A stretch of DNA of 64,000 bases from Bacteroidota bacterium (GTDB lineage: Bacteria > Bacteroidota > Bacteroidia > Chitinophagales > Chitinophagaceae). The stretch spans positions 1 to 64,000 of the forward strand of contig JABDGS010000004.1 in the NCBI GenBank assembly GCA_013285915.1. Direction: 5' to 3'. The position numbers were made by a program, and so were the translations under genes. Below, in pieces: positions 49,068-59,177 of this stretch. Numbering within the stretch: the stretch's first letter is position 1; each line of letters begins with the position of its first letter. Under the pieces are notes generated by a model. That model was not told where the DNA came from and searched no databases. It saw only the letters and a program-made list of their open reading frames with translations.

Positions 49068-49438
49068 TGTTGTTGCAGTTCGTATTCTTTAATAAGTATA
49101 GCGGGCGGTATATGCAGCAACTTACTGAATTTGCGTATCATATTTAATGACAACGGCTGCTTATAATTTAGTACTTTGCTTATAGTGCCTTTATCACCGT
49201 ACACTTCTGCAAGGTCCGCCGCCTTATAGCCAAAATCTTCCATTCGTATTTTAATAAATTCAACCGGGTCTAATTCAGGGAGGATAGATGTTTTATTCTC
49301 ATATTCGCTAATAAGCTTTGCCAGCAGCATTTTCTCTTTATGCTCTAGAGTACCTTTTTTAGTTGCCTTCACCTGCTGGTAACGCACCATTGCATTTTGA
49401 TACTCTTCTTCATTTTCTATAATAAACCATGCCTGCAT
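49064..49438 (-). CDS. HigA-like HTH antitoxin
   Basis: EDFGYKAADLAEVYGDKGTISKVLNYKQPLSLNMIRKFSKLLHIPPAILIKEY. Confidence 0.88.
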   Translation of the reverse strand: MQAWFIIENEEEYQNAMVRYQQVKATKKGTLEHKEKMLLAKLISEYENKTSILPELDPVEFIKIRMEDFGYKAADLAEVYGDKGTISKVLNYKQPLSLNMIRKFSKLLHIPPAILIKEYELQQQ

Positions 49439-49441
49439 AAT

Positions 49442-49735
49442 TTATACTGTTCCTGCGTCAATTTTGTCATATTCATTATGCGTTCCAATAAACCTAACTT
49501 CAACTATTTCATCTGCATAATCTATCTCCCCAATAAGCCTGTATTGGTTGTGCAATATTTCAAAACGCGCCCTGTTATTTTTTAACATTTTGGCGTGCGG
49601 AAAAGAATTTAAAACATCCTGCCTGCTTTTCCAGGTTACGCCCTCTGTAATCTTTTTCCAAGTGGCCAGGCTTTTGCGTGAATCAGCATGCTTACGTGCA
49701 AAATCATCTAATTTTCTTAAGCTGATGATAACCAT
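49442..49735 (-). CDS. HigB-like mRNA interferase toxin
   Basis: [46 protein letters not shown]... [29 protein letters not shown]; toxin-first order. Confidence 0.9.
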   Translation of the reverse strand: MVIISLRKLDDFARKHADSRKSLATWKKITEGVTWKSRQDVLNSFPHAKMLKNNRARFEILHNQYRLIGEIDYADEIVEVRFIGTHNEYDKIDAGTV

Positions 49736-49914
49736 AAAACTGGTTTCGGTTGTTAAAAAATAGCTCTATTCATCAATAAAGCAATATTTATTAATAACCA
49801 GTTTGGGTCCCCACATAAACTCATACTGATTGAAAGGATAAAGTTATTAAAAAGTTGGCATTCCACCAACTTGCGTAAATATATTATCAAATTTAAAATC
49901 AAACTTTTTAGACC

Positions 49915-50043
49915 CACAAACCCACAAACTTTCAAACGATCAAACCTGCTTTAAAACCCGTAATTTTGCAGCCGCTTTCGGAAGATTGTAAATGTTTGGA
50001 ACTATTGGATTAGAGAACTTCTCAAACATTTAAACTTCCGGAA
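49915..50043. repeat. octamer-periodic tract and long hairpin upstream of prfA
   Basis: CACAAACC CACAAACT TTCAAACG ATCAAACC (49915-49946); hairpin arms 49977-49998 and 50023-50043 (TTCGGAAGATTGTAAATGTTTG / CAAACATTTAAACTTCCGGAA). Confidence 0.6.
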
Positions 50044-50061
50044 CATTCAAACAAAGCAGAG

Positions 50062-51126
50062 ATGATTGACCAGTTAGAAGCCATAAAGGCACGATTTGAA
50101 CAGGTGGGTGTAGCCCTTACCAACCCTGCGATTATTAATAATCAAAAGGAGTTTGGCCAGATGAGCAAGGAATACCGCGACCTGGAGAAGATTGTTGTGC
50201 CTTTTGAAGAATACAAAAAGGTATTGGCAGATTATGATTTTGCCAAAGAAGGGTTAAACAGCAACGATGATGAAATGCGTGAGCTGGCTAAAATGGAACT
50301 GCCTGAACTGGAGGAGAAAAAAACAGAGTTGGAAAAACACCTTACCAAACTTTTAATACCCAAAGATCCGCAGGATGATAAAAATGCGGTGCTGGAAATT
50401 CGTGCGGGTACCGGCGGTGATGAGGCAAGCCTTTTTGCTGGTGATCTGTTGGGTATGTATTTGCGGTATTGCGGCAAAAAAGGGTGGAAAACGGCTATTG
50501 TAAGTGAAAGCGAAGGTACGGTAGGTGGTTATAAAGAAGTTGTGGTTGAGGTACAGGGTGAGGATGTGTATGGCACCTTAAAGTTTGAAAGTGGTGTGCA
50601 CCGTGTACAGCGTGTGCCCGATACTGAAACCCAGGGCCGCGTACACACATCTGCCGCAACTGTGGCGGTGATGCCAGAAGCAGAAGAGGTGGATTTTGAA
50701 CTTAACCCCGCCGACGTAAAAATGGAAACAGCCCGTAGTGGTGGCGCCGGTGGCCAGAACGTAAACAAGGTTGAAACCAAGGTTATGCTTACGCACATAC
50801 CCACCGGTACCGTAGTAGTTTGCCAAACAGAGCGCAGCCAGCTTGGTAACCGCGAAAAGGCTATGACGATGCTGCGTACCCGGTTGTACGAGGAGCAGGT
50901 ACGCAAACACGAGGAAGAAATTGCCCGCCACCGTAAAACATTGGTAAGCACCGGCGACCGGAGTGCTAAAATACGCACCTATAACTGGCCCCAGGGCCGG
51001 GTGACTGACCACAGGATCGGCCTTACATCATACAACCTGGATGCAGTAATAAATGGCGATATAGATGAATTTATAGAGGCGCTGCAGGTAGCGGAGAATG
51101 CAGAAAAAATGGCCAAACAGAATTAA
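50062..51126 (+). CDS. prfA: peptide chain release factor 1
   Basis: GGQ motif [28 protein letters not shown]1-type [52 protein letters not shown]. Confidence 0.97.
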   Translation: MIDQLEAIKARFEQVGVALTNPAIINNQKEFGQMSKEYRDLEKIVVPFEEYKKVLADYDFAKEGLNSNDDEMRELAKMELPELEEKKTELEKHLTKLLIPKDPQDDKNAVLEIRAGTGGDEASLFAGDLLGMYLRYCGKKGWKTAIVSESEGTVGGYKEVVVEVQGEDVYGTLKFESGVHRVQRVPDTETQGRVHTSAATVAVMPEAEEVDFELNPADVKMETARSGGAGGQNVNKVETKVMLTHIPTGTVVVCQTERSQLGNREKAMTMLRTRLYEEQVRKHEEEIARHRKTLVSTGDRSAKIRTYNWPQGRVTDHRIGLTSYNLDAVINGDIDEFIEALQVAENAEKMAKQN

Positions 51127-51196
51127 AAAGCGTTTGCTGTTTCATGTTTACAGTTTTTAGGCCCAGCTAATAATTTGGGTGCACTTAATTAAAAAA

Positions 51197-51231
51197 ACTT
51201 GAAACCTGGAACTTGAAACCTGAAACTTATA
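51197..51231. repeat. heptamer repeat, 5 units, abutting the next start codon
   Basis: ACTTGAA ACCTGGA ACTTGAA ACCTGAA ACTTATA. Confidence 0.75.
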
Positions 51232-51232
51232 T

Positions 51233-52348
51233 ATGCGTATTGCGGTAATTCATCACATTAGTGCGGTAGAAAATGATTATGGTTTTTATGTGTCCGACCT
51301 GTTGTCGGAGTACGCAGCATGGCTGGGCTATGATGTGCAATTACTGGAAGATTTTGTGTTTTACAGTAATAAAACCAAATCACTTGCAGAAAATGCGGTA
51401 ATAGGTATTCATGTAAAGGCTGGCAGCAGTTTTGGCTTACGCTTGTGGTATAGTGTAAAGCTGCCTTCTATTCTTGCCCAAATAAAGGCCCACGTAGTAG
51501 TAAATCTTAACGGCATCTATAGCAGGTCAACCAAAATACCCCAATTGCTTGCTGTTTCAGACACTACATTTCTTGAAAACATAAAGCAGGCAAATTCTGG
51601 CTGGAAAAAGCTTGTTGCTAAAAATATTACGGCCTATACTTCAGGTGCTGCGGCTGTTTTTACCTATTCAAAACATGCTTCAGGTATAATAGAAAAAAGA
51701 ACGCAAAAAAGCCCGCACGTTGTACCTTACTGTGCAGGTAAAGACTACAAAGTATGGGAATGGCACGATAAGGTGCTTACAAAATCTGAGTTCACCAGTG
51801 GTAAAGAGTTTTTTATCTGCACGCTTGATGATAAAGACGTAGATCTGTGGTTAACAATACTTAAAGCTTTTTCAAAATTTAAAAAATGGCAGCAAAGCAC
51901 CATGCAATTAATATTGTTGCCAAAACATGATATTGTTCCGCTGAAGATAGTTGATAAACTGGCTACCTATAAATACAGGGATGATGTTCAAACGCTGGAT
52001 GGTTTATCAGAAAAAGAGAAATCCTCTTTGTTTGGCTGTGCCTACGCCATAATCCACATCCCTGTTAACGATGCTGATATTTTGCCTGTTGCAGAAGCTT
52101 TACAGTGTGCCATACCGGTAATAAGTGTTTCAGCAAGCCAAAGTTTAAAGGAATATGGTACCGATACCGGTATTGCCGTTAGTTCAGCTGATAGCGAGCT
52201 GTTAGGGGAAGCTATAATAAATGTGTTTAAGAACGAGGATCAAAAAACAAAAATGGCGGACAATGCCAAAGATCAGGCTGCAACTGTTAACCGTGACGAG
52301 ATAGCAAAATCGCTTTGGGAGTTAATTGAAGCAGCGGTAAAAAACTAA
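51233..52348 (+). CDS. glycosyltransferase family 1-like protein
   Basis: N-terminal Rossmann-like region; C-terminal YAIIHIPVNDADILPVAEALQCAIPVISVSASQSLKEYGTDTGIAVSSADSELLGEAI. Confidence 0.75.
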   Translation: MRIAVIHHISAVENDYGFYVSDLLSEYAAWLGYDVQLLEDFVFYSNKTKSLAENAVIGIHVKAGSSFGLRLWYSVKLPSILAQIKAHVVVNLNGIYSRSTKIPQLLAVSDTTFLENIKQANSGWKKLVAKNITAYTSGAAAVFTYSKHASGIIEKRTQKSPHVVPYCAGKDYKVWEWHDKVLTKSEFTSGKEFFICTLDDKDVDLWLTILKAFSKFKKWQQSTMQLILLPKHDIVPLKIVDKLATYKYRDDVQTLDGLSEKEKSSLFGCAYAIIHIPVNDADILPVAEALQCAIPVISVSASQSLKEYGTDTGIAVSSADSELLGEAIINVFKNEDQKTKMADNAKDQAATVNRDEIAKSLWELIEAAVKN

Positions 52349-52409
52349 ACAGGAATAATTATTATCAATATATTTTCGCCCTTATTATTGAAACTTTTAT
52401 ATAATTTGT

Positions 52410-52751
52410 ATGGACAAGTCAACTATAACCATTGACGTTTACCTTGATAAAGACAAAATACCCCAGCAATTAGCATGGCAGGCCAACCCTGGAGACGAAG
52501 CGCAAAAAGCAAAAGCCATGCTGGTGGCATTTTGGGATGGCGCCGAAAAAACAGCGCTGCATATTGACCTGTGGACGAAGGAGATGATGGTTGATGAAAT
52601 GGCCGATTTTTACTATCAAACAATAATGGGCATGGCTGATACCTTTGACCGCGCCACCCATAACCATGAGCTGGTAAATGATATGAAAAATTTCGCCAAG
52701 GATTTTTTCAAAAAATTCAGGGACCAGCAGCTGAAAGAAAATAAACAATAA
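52410..52751 (+). CDS. gldC: gliding motility protein GldC
   Basis: STITIDVYLDKDKIPQQLAWQANPGDE..KAMLVAFWDGAEKTALHIDLWTKEMMVDEMADFYYQTIMGMADTFDRAT. Confidence 0.88.
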   Translation: MDKSTITIDVYLDKDKIPQQLAWQANPGDEAQKAKAMLVAFWDGAEKTALHIDLWTKEMMVDEMADFYYQTIMGMADTFDRATHNHELVNDMKNFAKDFFKKFRDQQLKENKQ

Positions 52752-52787
52752 CCGCAGATAATTCACCACTTAAAATAAATTAACCAT

Positions 52788-53240
52788 ATGAACCTGGAAG
52801 CTAAAGTAATGGAGCAAATGAAAGATGCCATGAAAAGCAAGAATGAAGCTGGCTTACGTGGCTTAAGGGCAATTAAAGCCGAAATTATAAAAGCAAAAAC
52901 TGAACCGGGTGCAAACGGCGAAATTTCCGCAGACACTGAATTGAAGATTTTGCAAAAAATGGTAAAGCAGCGCAAGGACTCATTAGATATATACCAAAAA
53001 CAAAACAGGCCCGACCTGGCGCAAAAGGAAATTGATGAGATTGACGTTATTGAAAAGTTTTTGCCTAAGCAATTAAGCGAAGCTGAATTAAGAGATGAGG
53101 TGGCTGCAATAATTGCAGAAACCAGCGCATCCTCACCTGCTGATATGGGTAAAGTAATGGGTGTTGCATCAAAAAAATTGGCTGGCAGGGCTGAAGGCAA
53201 AGCTATATCAACGGTGGTTAAAGAGTTACTTGCTAAGTAA
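52788..53240 (+). CDS. GatB/YqeY domain-containing protein
   Basis: DAMKSKNEAGLRGLRAIKAEIIKAK; EIDVIEKFLPKQLSEAELRDEV; DMGKVMGVASKKLAGRAEGKAIS. Confidence 0.94.
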   Translation: MNLEAKVMEQMKDAMKSKNEAGLRGLRAIKAEIIKAKTEPGANGEISADTELKILQKMVKQRKDSLDIYQKQNRPDLAQKEIDEIDVIEKFLPKQLSEAELRDEVAAIIAETSASSPADMGKVMGVASKKLAGRAEGKAISTVVKELLAK

Positions 53241-53429
53241 AGTGTGTGTTCTGGGAAATGGAAGGCAAAGGCTAACCGTCAATCCCGGTTAATATTTGCC
53301 TTACTTGAACGCAATGTTTTGGTATTACCTTCGTTCTAATTGTTTGCCAGGCAAAAGTTGGCGCATTAGTGTAAGAGTATTGTGTTATTGCTCACTTTCC
53401 GCCTTATTCCTTCCGCCTCATACTTTACT

Positions 53430-53963
53430 ATGATAATTGATATTATTCTTCTTGTTGTGCTGGCCATGGCCTGCTTTAAAGGTTATTCACGGGGCCTTAT
53501 TGTGGCCATATTTTCCTTTCTTGCCATTATCATTGGTGTTGCCGCCGCTATGAAATTTTCTATAGTTGTAGGAGGCTGGCTGCAAAACAGTACACACATA
53601 AGCAGGCAGTGGATACCATTTCTATCGTTTTTACTTATAGTTATAGCGGTTGTTATTTTAGTAAGGCTGGTTGCTAATTTGCTGCAAAAAAGTGTTGAAT
53701 TTGTAATGCTGGGCTGGTTAAACCGGCTGGGTGGTATAGTATTTTATGTTGTTTTATACGTAATAATATACAGCATAGTGCTATTTTATGCAACAGAAAT
53801 GAATGTAATTAAGCCCGAAACGATACAAGCATCTAAAACTTACAGTTTAATTGAACCCTTTGGCCCCAGGGCTATTAACCTTCTCGGCTCATTGGTACCT
53901 ATATTTAAAGACCTTTTTGTTCAGCTGGAAAAGTTTTTCGGCTCAGTTGTTAATAGCCATTAA
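53430..53963 (+). CDS. CvpA family protein
   Basis: MIIDIILLVVLAMACFKGYSRGLIVAIFSFLAIIIGVAAAMKFS; ATG at 53430 preferred. Confidence 0.88.
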   Translation: MIIDIILLVVLAMACFKGYSRGLIVAIFSFLAIIIGVAAAMKFSIVVGGWLQNSTHISRQWIPFLSFLLIVIAVVILVRLVANLLQKSVEFVMLGWLNRLGGIVFYVVLYVIIYSIVLFYATEMNVIKPETIQASKTYSLIEPFGPRAINLLGSLVPIFKDLFVQLEKFFGSVVNSH

Positions 53964-54171
53964 ACATTTTTACCTTCGGGGCGTTCATTATTAATTAACG
54001 TACTAAACCCGGCTGAACTGCCCAATAGGCGATTTTTATGCAGAAATAAGGTAAATTTGCAATTAATCCGGTATTAGCTTATTCATCCTTCTAAACAATA
54101 AGGTTTTTTCGTTTCAATTACGTTTATTTGTAACAGGTAAACTGCTGAAACGGGTTTTTTAAGGAAATACA

Positions 54172-54951
54172 ATGGAGTATAAAATAAAACAAACAGATAA
54201 ATTCAGGTATATTGAAGAGGGGGAAGGCGAAACCCTTATGTTGCTGCACGGGTTGTTTGGCGCCCTAAGTAATTTTAAAGATCTTATAGAATATTTCCGC
54301 ACCAAGTACAAGGTGGTGGTACCTATGCTGCCTTTGTTTGACCTTGATATTTTTCATACAACTGTAGGCGGCCTTGAAAAGCATGTGCAAAAGTTTATAG
54401 AGTTGAAAGGGTACAATAATATTCACCTGCTTGGCAACTCCTTGGGTGGCCACGTTGCGCTGGTGCACATTCTTAAACACCCGGAACGTATAAAATCTTT
54501 AATTTTAACTGGCAGTTCAGGCCTGTTTGAGAATGGAATGGGTGACAGTTACCCAAAGCGTGGCGACTACGAGTATATAAAGAAAAAAACCCAGGTTACC
54601 TTTTACGATCCGGCAACTGCCACCAAGGAACTGGTTGACGAGGTGTATGCCATTACCAATAACCGCATTACGGTTATTAAAATAATCGCTTTGGCAAAAA
54701 GTGCCATCCGTAACAATCTTAACGAGGAGCTAAACCAAATTAAACAGCCTACATTGCTTATTTGGGGCAATAACGATGCGGTTACGCCGCCTTTTGTTGC
54801 AAAGGAATTTAACAGGCTTATTCCCAACAGCGAATTATATTTTATTGACAAATGCGGCCACGCCCCTATGATGGAAGTACCGGCTGAATTTAACAGGATA
54901 CTGGAACAATTTTTATCCAGGCTTAAACAACCTGTTGCAGCGATAGTCTGA
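54172..54951 (+). CDS. alpha/beta hydrolase
   Basis: MLLHGLFGALSNFKD, nucleophile IHLLGNSLGGHVALVH, C-terminal CGHAPMMEVPAEFNRIL. Confidence 0.93.
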   Translation: MEYKIKQTDKFRYIEEGEGETLMLLHGLFGALSNFKDLIEYFRTKYKVVVPMLPLFDLDIFHTTVGGLEKHVQKFIELKGYNNIHLLGNSLGGHVALVHILKHPERIKSLILTGSSGLFENGMGDSYPKRGDYEYIKKKTQVTFYDPATATKELVDEVYAITNNRITVIKIIALAKSAIRNNLNEELNQIKQPTLLIWGNNDAVTPPFVAKEFNRLIPNSELYFIDKCGHAPMMEVPAEFNRILEQFLSRLKQPVAAIV

Positions 54952-54984
54952 TATTTAGTGTCATATCACCGCAAGGTTGCAAAT

Positions 54985-55647
54985 ATGTTAGTATCGCATA
55001 TCATAGAAACTAATTTTCCGCAGGTAAATTTTACTGATAAAATATCTTTTGCCCTTTTGCTAATGGATGATTATCATGTAGAGCACCTTGCTGTAGTTAA
55101 TGAAGAGGGTTTTGCAGGCATTATAGGCAAGGACGCATTGCTTGATGAAGACGAAGACAGCCTGCTGGATGTATTACAGGAGCAGTTGTTGCAGGCAAGC
55201 GTTTTACCACATGAGCATTTTCTTTCCGCAGTAAAGCTTGTTTCTGTAGCCGGCGATATTTCCCTTGTGCCTGTAGTCAACGAAAGCAAGGAGCTGCTTG
55301 GTGTTATAACTGCAAAAAAACTTATTCACGCATTGTCAATTTTTAATGCTGTTGACGAACCCGGTGGCGTAATTGTAATTGAAATGGATAAGCGTAACCT
55401 GTCGTTTGGTGAATTAAGCCGCCTGGTTGAAACCAATGATGCCTATATAACCCAATTAAATACCTATACTGAAACCTCAACCGGTTTATTGCAGGTTACG
55501 GTTAAGGTTAACAAGCTTGAAATATCTGACATTATTGCCACCCTGCAACGCTACGATTATAACATTCGCTACTACTTTGGCGAGGAGTTGTACGAAAACG
55601 AATTGAAAGAAAACCTTGATCTTTTGATGACTTACCTAAACATTTAA
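54985..55647 (+). CDS. CBS domain-containing protein
   Basis: two CBS-type motifs (DDYHVEHLAVVNEEGFAGIIGKDALLDE; ISLVPVVNESKELLGVITAKKLI); ATG at 54985 preferred over GTG 54958. Confidence 0.85.
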   Translation: MLVSHIIETNFPQVNFTDKISFALLLMDDYHVEHLAVVNEEGFAGIIGKDALLDEDEDSLLDVLQEQLLQASVLPHEHFLSAVKLVSVAGDISLVPVVNESKELLGVITAKKLIHALSIFNAVDEPGGVIVIEMDKRNLSFGELSRLVETNDAYITQLNTYTETSTGLLQVTVKVNKLEISDIIATLQRYDYNIRYYFGEELYENELKENLDLLMTYLNI

Positions 55648-55751
55648 ATGTTTTTCGGGTTATTTCATACGTTTGTTAAAATTATACGTATAAAAATAAA
55701 GAGAAGTGTAAAAGCCTATTTTTACCATTTACCAGTCCAACTGTACATTGA

Positions 55752-57191
55752 ATGAAATTTTTTTACAGGCAGCTAATACTATGGATATGTTGTGCTATGT
55801 GCCTGTGTTGTGCTGCGCAAAAAGATACAGTTGCGCCGCATGCCGCTCCAACTAACGCGTTTGATACATCAGTAAATTCTCCGCTATTGCTGGTAGCCGA
55901 TATAGCTATTTCAGGCAACAAAAAAACGAAAGCCTACATTATTGAGCGGGAAATACCCTTTAAGCAGGGTGATTATATTTTAAAGAAAGATCTGCTGGCC
56001 AAGCTTACGCTTGCAAAAGATCAAATAACCAACACTAGCCTGTTTGTTTACGTAGATGTATACGTTGTAAGCCAGTCGGGTGAGCTTGTGTTTATAAAAG
56101 TTGATGTAAAAGAAAGGTGGTACCTTTTTCCTTTACCATACTTTAAGCTGGTTGACCGTAATTTTAACCAATGGTGGGTTAAAGAAAACCATAGCCTTAA
56201 AAGGGTAAATTATGGCTTGAAATTTATGCAGAATAATGTGAGTGGCCGCAATGATATGCTCAATGTATTTTTAATAAGCGGCTATAATCACCAGGTCGAT
56301 TTAAGGTATATTCAGCCTTTTGCCGACAGGGCTTTGAAGAGCGGGCTCGACATAAGGTTCCTTTATTCGCAGCAGCACGAAATGAATTATGGCACTATTG
56401 AAAATAAACAGGCATTTTATAAAGAAAATGATAATTATACCAGGAAAACAATAAGGGCAGAAGGCGCATACCTGTACCGGCCCGCTGTAAGAACAAGGCA
56501 CTCCTTTAAGCTATCGTACGTTTATGAAGAAGTTGCTGATAGTGTTGCAAAGCTAAATCCTAATTATTTTTCGTACGGCGCCAAAAAAATAGCATTTCCT
56601 GAACTGTCATATTCGTTGCAATATTTCGGCGTTGATAATATTGCTTACCCGCTTAATGGTTTTGCATTTGATTTTTATTTACTGCAGCGGGGCTTTAATA
56701 AAAAGATGGATATGACCCAGTTTGAGTTTCATTCATCATACAGCCATCCTTTTATTGCAAAAACCAACATACAATTCCAGGCCGCAGGTATTATACGTGC
56801 ACCTTTTGACCAGCCCTATTATAACCAGCAGCTATTTGGTTATGGCGATATTTTTTTAAGGGGGCTTGAATATTATGTTTTAGATGGTGTTGCGGGCATT
56901 GTGGGGCGTGTTACCGAGCGAAAGGAATTATTTACAGTTGTTTTTAAGCCTAAATATAAAAAGCAACAATTGGCACCTGTGCCATTTAAATTTTACCTGA
57001 AAGCCTTTGGCGACGCGGGTTATGGCTACAGTACCGCACCGGGCAACGGCCTGCTTGGCAATAAGCTGCTAAGAACGTGGGGTATGGGCCTTGACATTGT
57101 TTCGCTGTACGACGCAGTGTTTAAGTTTGAATACAGCATTAACCAATTTGGTGAAAAGGGTTTGTTTTTTCATGTACAAGCCGACTTTTAA
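55752..57191 (+). CDS. BamA/TamA-like POTRA and beta-barrel outer membrane protein
   Basis: LLVADIAISGNKKTKAYIIEREIPFKQGDYILKKDLLAKL POTRA and C-terminal barrel ending GEKGLFFHVQADF. Confidence 0.87.
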   Translation: MKFFYRQLILWICCAMCLCCAAQKDTVAPHAAPTNAFDTSVNSPLLLVADIAISGNKKTKAYIIEREIPFKQGDYILKKDLLAKLTLAKDQITNTSLFVYVDVYVVSQSGELVFIKVDVKERWYLFPLPYFKLVDRNFNQWWVKENHSLKRVNYGLKFMQNNVSGRNDMLNVFLISGYNHQVDLRYIQPFADRALKSGLDIRFLYSQQHEMNYGTIENKQAFYKENDNYTRKTIRAEGAYLYRPAVRTRHSFKLSYVYEEVADSVAKLNPNYFSYGAKKIAFPELSYSLQYFGVDNIAYPLNGFAFDFYLLQRGFNKKMDMTQFEFHSSYSHPFIAKTNIQFQAAGIIRAPFDQPYYNQQLFGYGDIFLRGLEYYVLDGVAGIVGRVTERKELFTVVFKPKYKKQQLAPVPFKFYLKAFGDAGYGYSTAPGNGLLGNKLLRTWGMGLDIVSLYDAVFKFEYSINQFGEKGLFFHVQADF

Positions 57192-57244
57192 TTTATCTTG
57201 CTGTTGTGGTTTAACAACCAGGGCCACCAATAAATTTTCCCCAC

Positions 57245-58120
57245 ATGAAAATTGCCATTTACAGCAGAGGTTTGGGCGATGACATGAAAAGCCAGCTTGA
57301 TATATTATTAGGCGAGTTGCAAAAGCATGATATTAGAATATGCCTGCATTCCCAACTGGGCGACTACGATTTAAGCCAACACAATAATACAAACATTGAT
57401 TTTTTTTCAGGCTTCAATGAGCTTGATGCTACCATTGATTTTTTAATAAGCCTCGGTGGCGATGGTACCATATTAGATACTGTTACACTGGTACGCGATA
57501 AAAATATACCTGTGCTGGGTATAAATTTTGGCAGGCTTGGCTTTTTGGCAAGTGTTAGTAAAGAGGAGCTTACAACAGCCGTAGACGCACTGGTTAACGG
57601 GACTTATATAATTGACAAGAGAACGCTTATTCACCTGGATGCCGATCCCGCCCTTTTTGATGAAGCACCTTTTGGGCTGAACGAGTTTGCTATACACAAG
57701 CGCGATACATCCCCCATGATAAAGATTCATACCTATCTTAACGGCGAATTTTTAAACTCGTATTGGGCGGATGGTTTAATAGTGTCAACACCAACAGGTT
57801 CAACCGGCTATAATATGAGCTGCGGCGGCCCTATAGTTTTTCCCGAGTCGTCAAGTTTTGTTATTACACCTGTTGCGCCGCATAATCTCAACGTAAGATC
57901 AATTGTAGTACCTGACAACAATATTATTTCATTTGAAATTGAAGGCAGAAGCGAACAGTTTATTTGCGCCCTTGACGCGCGCAGGGAGATAGTTGATAAA
58001 AATGTACAATTAGCGGTAAAAAAAGAAAAATTTAAAATGAGCCTGCTGCTGCTTAATGAAAATAATTTCCTCTCTACCCTGCGCACCAAACTTACCTGGG
58101 GGTTGGATAAAAGAAATTAA
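57245..58120 (+). CDS. nadK: NAD kinase
   Basis: DFLISLGGDGTILDTVTLVRDKNIPVLGINFGRLGFLA; DGLIVSTPTGSTGYNMSCGGPIV. Confidence 0.97.
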   Translation: MKIAIYSRGLGDDMKSQLDILLGELQKHDIRICLHSQLGDYDLSQHNNTNIDFFSGFNELDATIDFLISLGGDGTILDTVTLVRDKNIPVLGINFGRLGFLASVSKEELTTAVDALVNGTYIIDKRTLIHLDADPALFDEAPFGLNEFAIHKRDTSPMIKIHTYLNGEFLNSYWADGLIVSTPTGSTGYNMSCGGPIVFPESSSFVITPVAPHNLNVRSIVVPDNNIISFEIEGRSEQFICALDARREIVDKNVQLAVKKEKFKMSLLLLNENNFLSTLRTKLTWGLDKRN

Positions 58121-58130
58121 CATCAAAAGG

Positions 58131-58256
58131 TTCATAGTTCATGGCTCATCGTTCATAGAGGAGCAAGCACGTTGAATTTAAATACAGCCTCAGGTTCCTA
58201 CTTCAATAAACTGCCGGGCATACTCTTACTATTAGCTATGAACTATTTGCCATGAA
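58131..58256. repeat. inverted pair of TTCATAG heptamer repeats
   Basis: TTCATAG TTCATGG CTCATCG TTCATAG (58131-58158) and CTATGAA CTATTTG CCATGAA (58236-58256). Confidence 0.75.
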
Positions 58257-58294
58257 CAAATTTTCTTACCTTGTACTGTCAAAAAAATCTTGCC

Positions 58295-59116
58295 ATGTTT
58301 CAAAAGTTTTTGTTGGGTTTTGAAAACATTCCATCTCATTACCGGGCTTTAATTCTTGCAGGCGGCCTCACCATATTTTGGTTAATTGAAGGCGCTATTC
58401 CGTTATTCAGGCACAGTTATAACAAATGGAAACACGCAGGCGTAAATATTTTTTTTACCATAACAACTATAATAGTAAATTTTGCTTTTGCGTTGGTTAT
58501 TGTAAATGCCAGCCGCTGGAGTATTGCCCATTCATTTGGCGTTTTACAATGGCTTCAACTGCCTTTTTGGGCACAGCTGCTTGTTGGCCTGCTCGTTCTT
58601 GATCTTATTGGTGCATACCTTATTCATTTGATACAACATAAAGTAAAATGGATGTGGCGCTTCCACATGATACACCATGCGGACAATTATGTTGATACTA
58701 CAACTGCTAATCGCCACCACCCGGTTGAAAGTGTTTTCAGGGCAGTATTTACATTACTTGCAGTAATAATCTGCGGGTCACCAATGTGGCTGGTAATGCT
58801 TTACCAATCTTTTTCAGTTTTGCTGTCACAGTTTAATCACGCTAATATACATTTACCGCACTGGCTTGATAAGGGCTTAAGCTTTATCATTGTTTCTCCT
58901 GATATGCATAAGGTGCACCATCATTTCAAAAGACCTGATACCGATACGAATTATGGCAATATCTTTCCTTTTTGGGACTGGATATTTGGCACTTACAGCA
59001 ACACACCCGCTAACAAAGTACAATACGGGCTTGATATTTTGGAAGGAAGAAACCCCAATAGCCTTGTTGATCAACTAAAGATGCCTTTTGATGGAAACCT
59101 GAACGCTGGTAAATAA
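58295..59116 (+). CDS. sterol desaturase/fatty acid hydroxylase family protein
   Basis: histidine motifs HLIQHKVKWMWRFHMIHHAD, NRHHPVES, MHKVHHHFKRPDTDTNYGN; ATG at 58295. Confidence 0.93.
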   Translation: MFQKFLLGFENIPSHYRALILAGGLTIFWLIEGAIPLFRHSYNKWKHAGVNIFFTITTIIVNFAFALVIVNASRWSIAHSFGVLQWLQLPFWAQLLVGLLVLDLIGAYLIHLIQHKVKWMWRFHMIHHADNYVDTTTANRHHPVESVFRAVFTLLAVIICGSPMWLVMLYQSFSVLLSQFNHANIHLPHWLDKGLSFIIVSPDMHKVHHHFKRPDTDTNYGNIFPFWDWIFGTYSNTPANKVQYGLDILEGRNPNSLVDQLKMPFDGNLNAGK

Positions 59117-59177
59117 AATTGAGCCAACATTGTTTACCGAATGATACGTTCAGCAAAGTCAGGTAGCGGTTGCAGCC

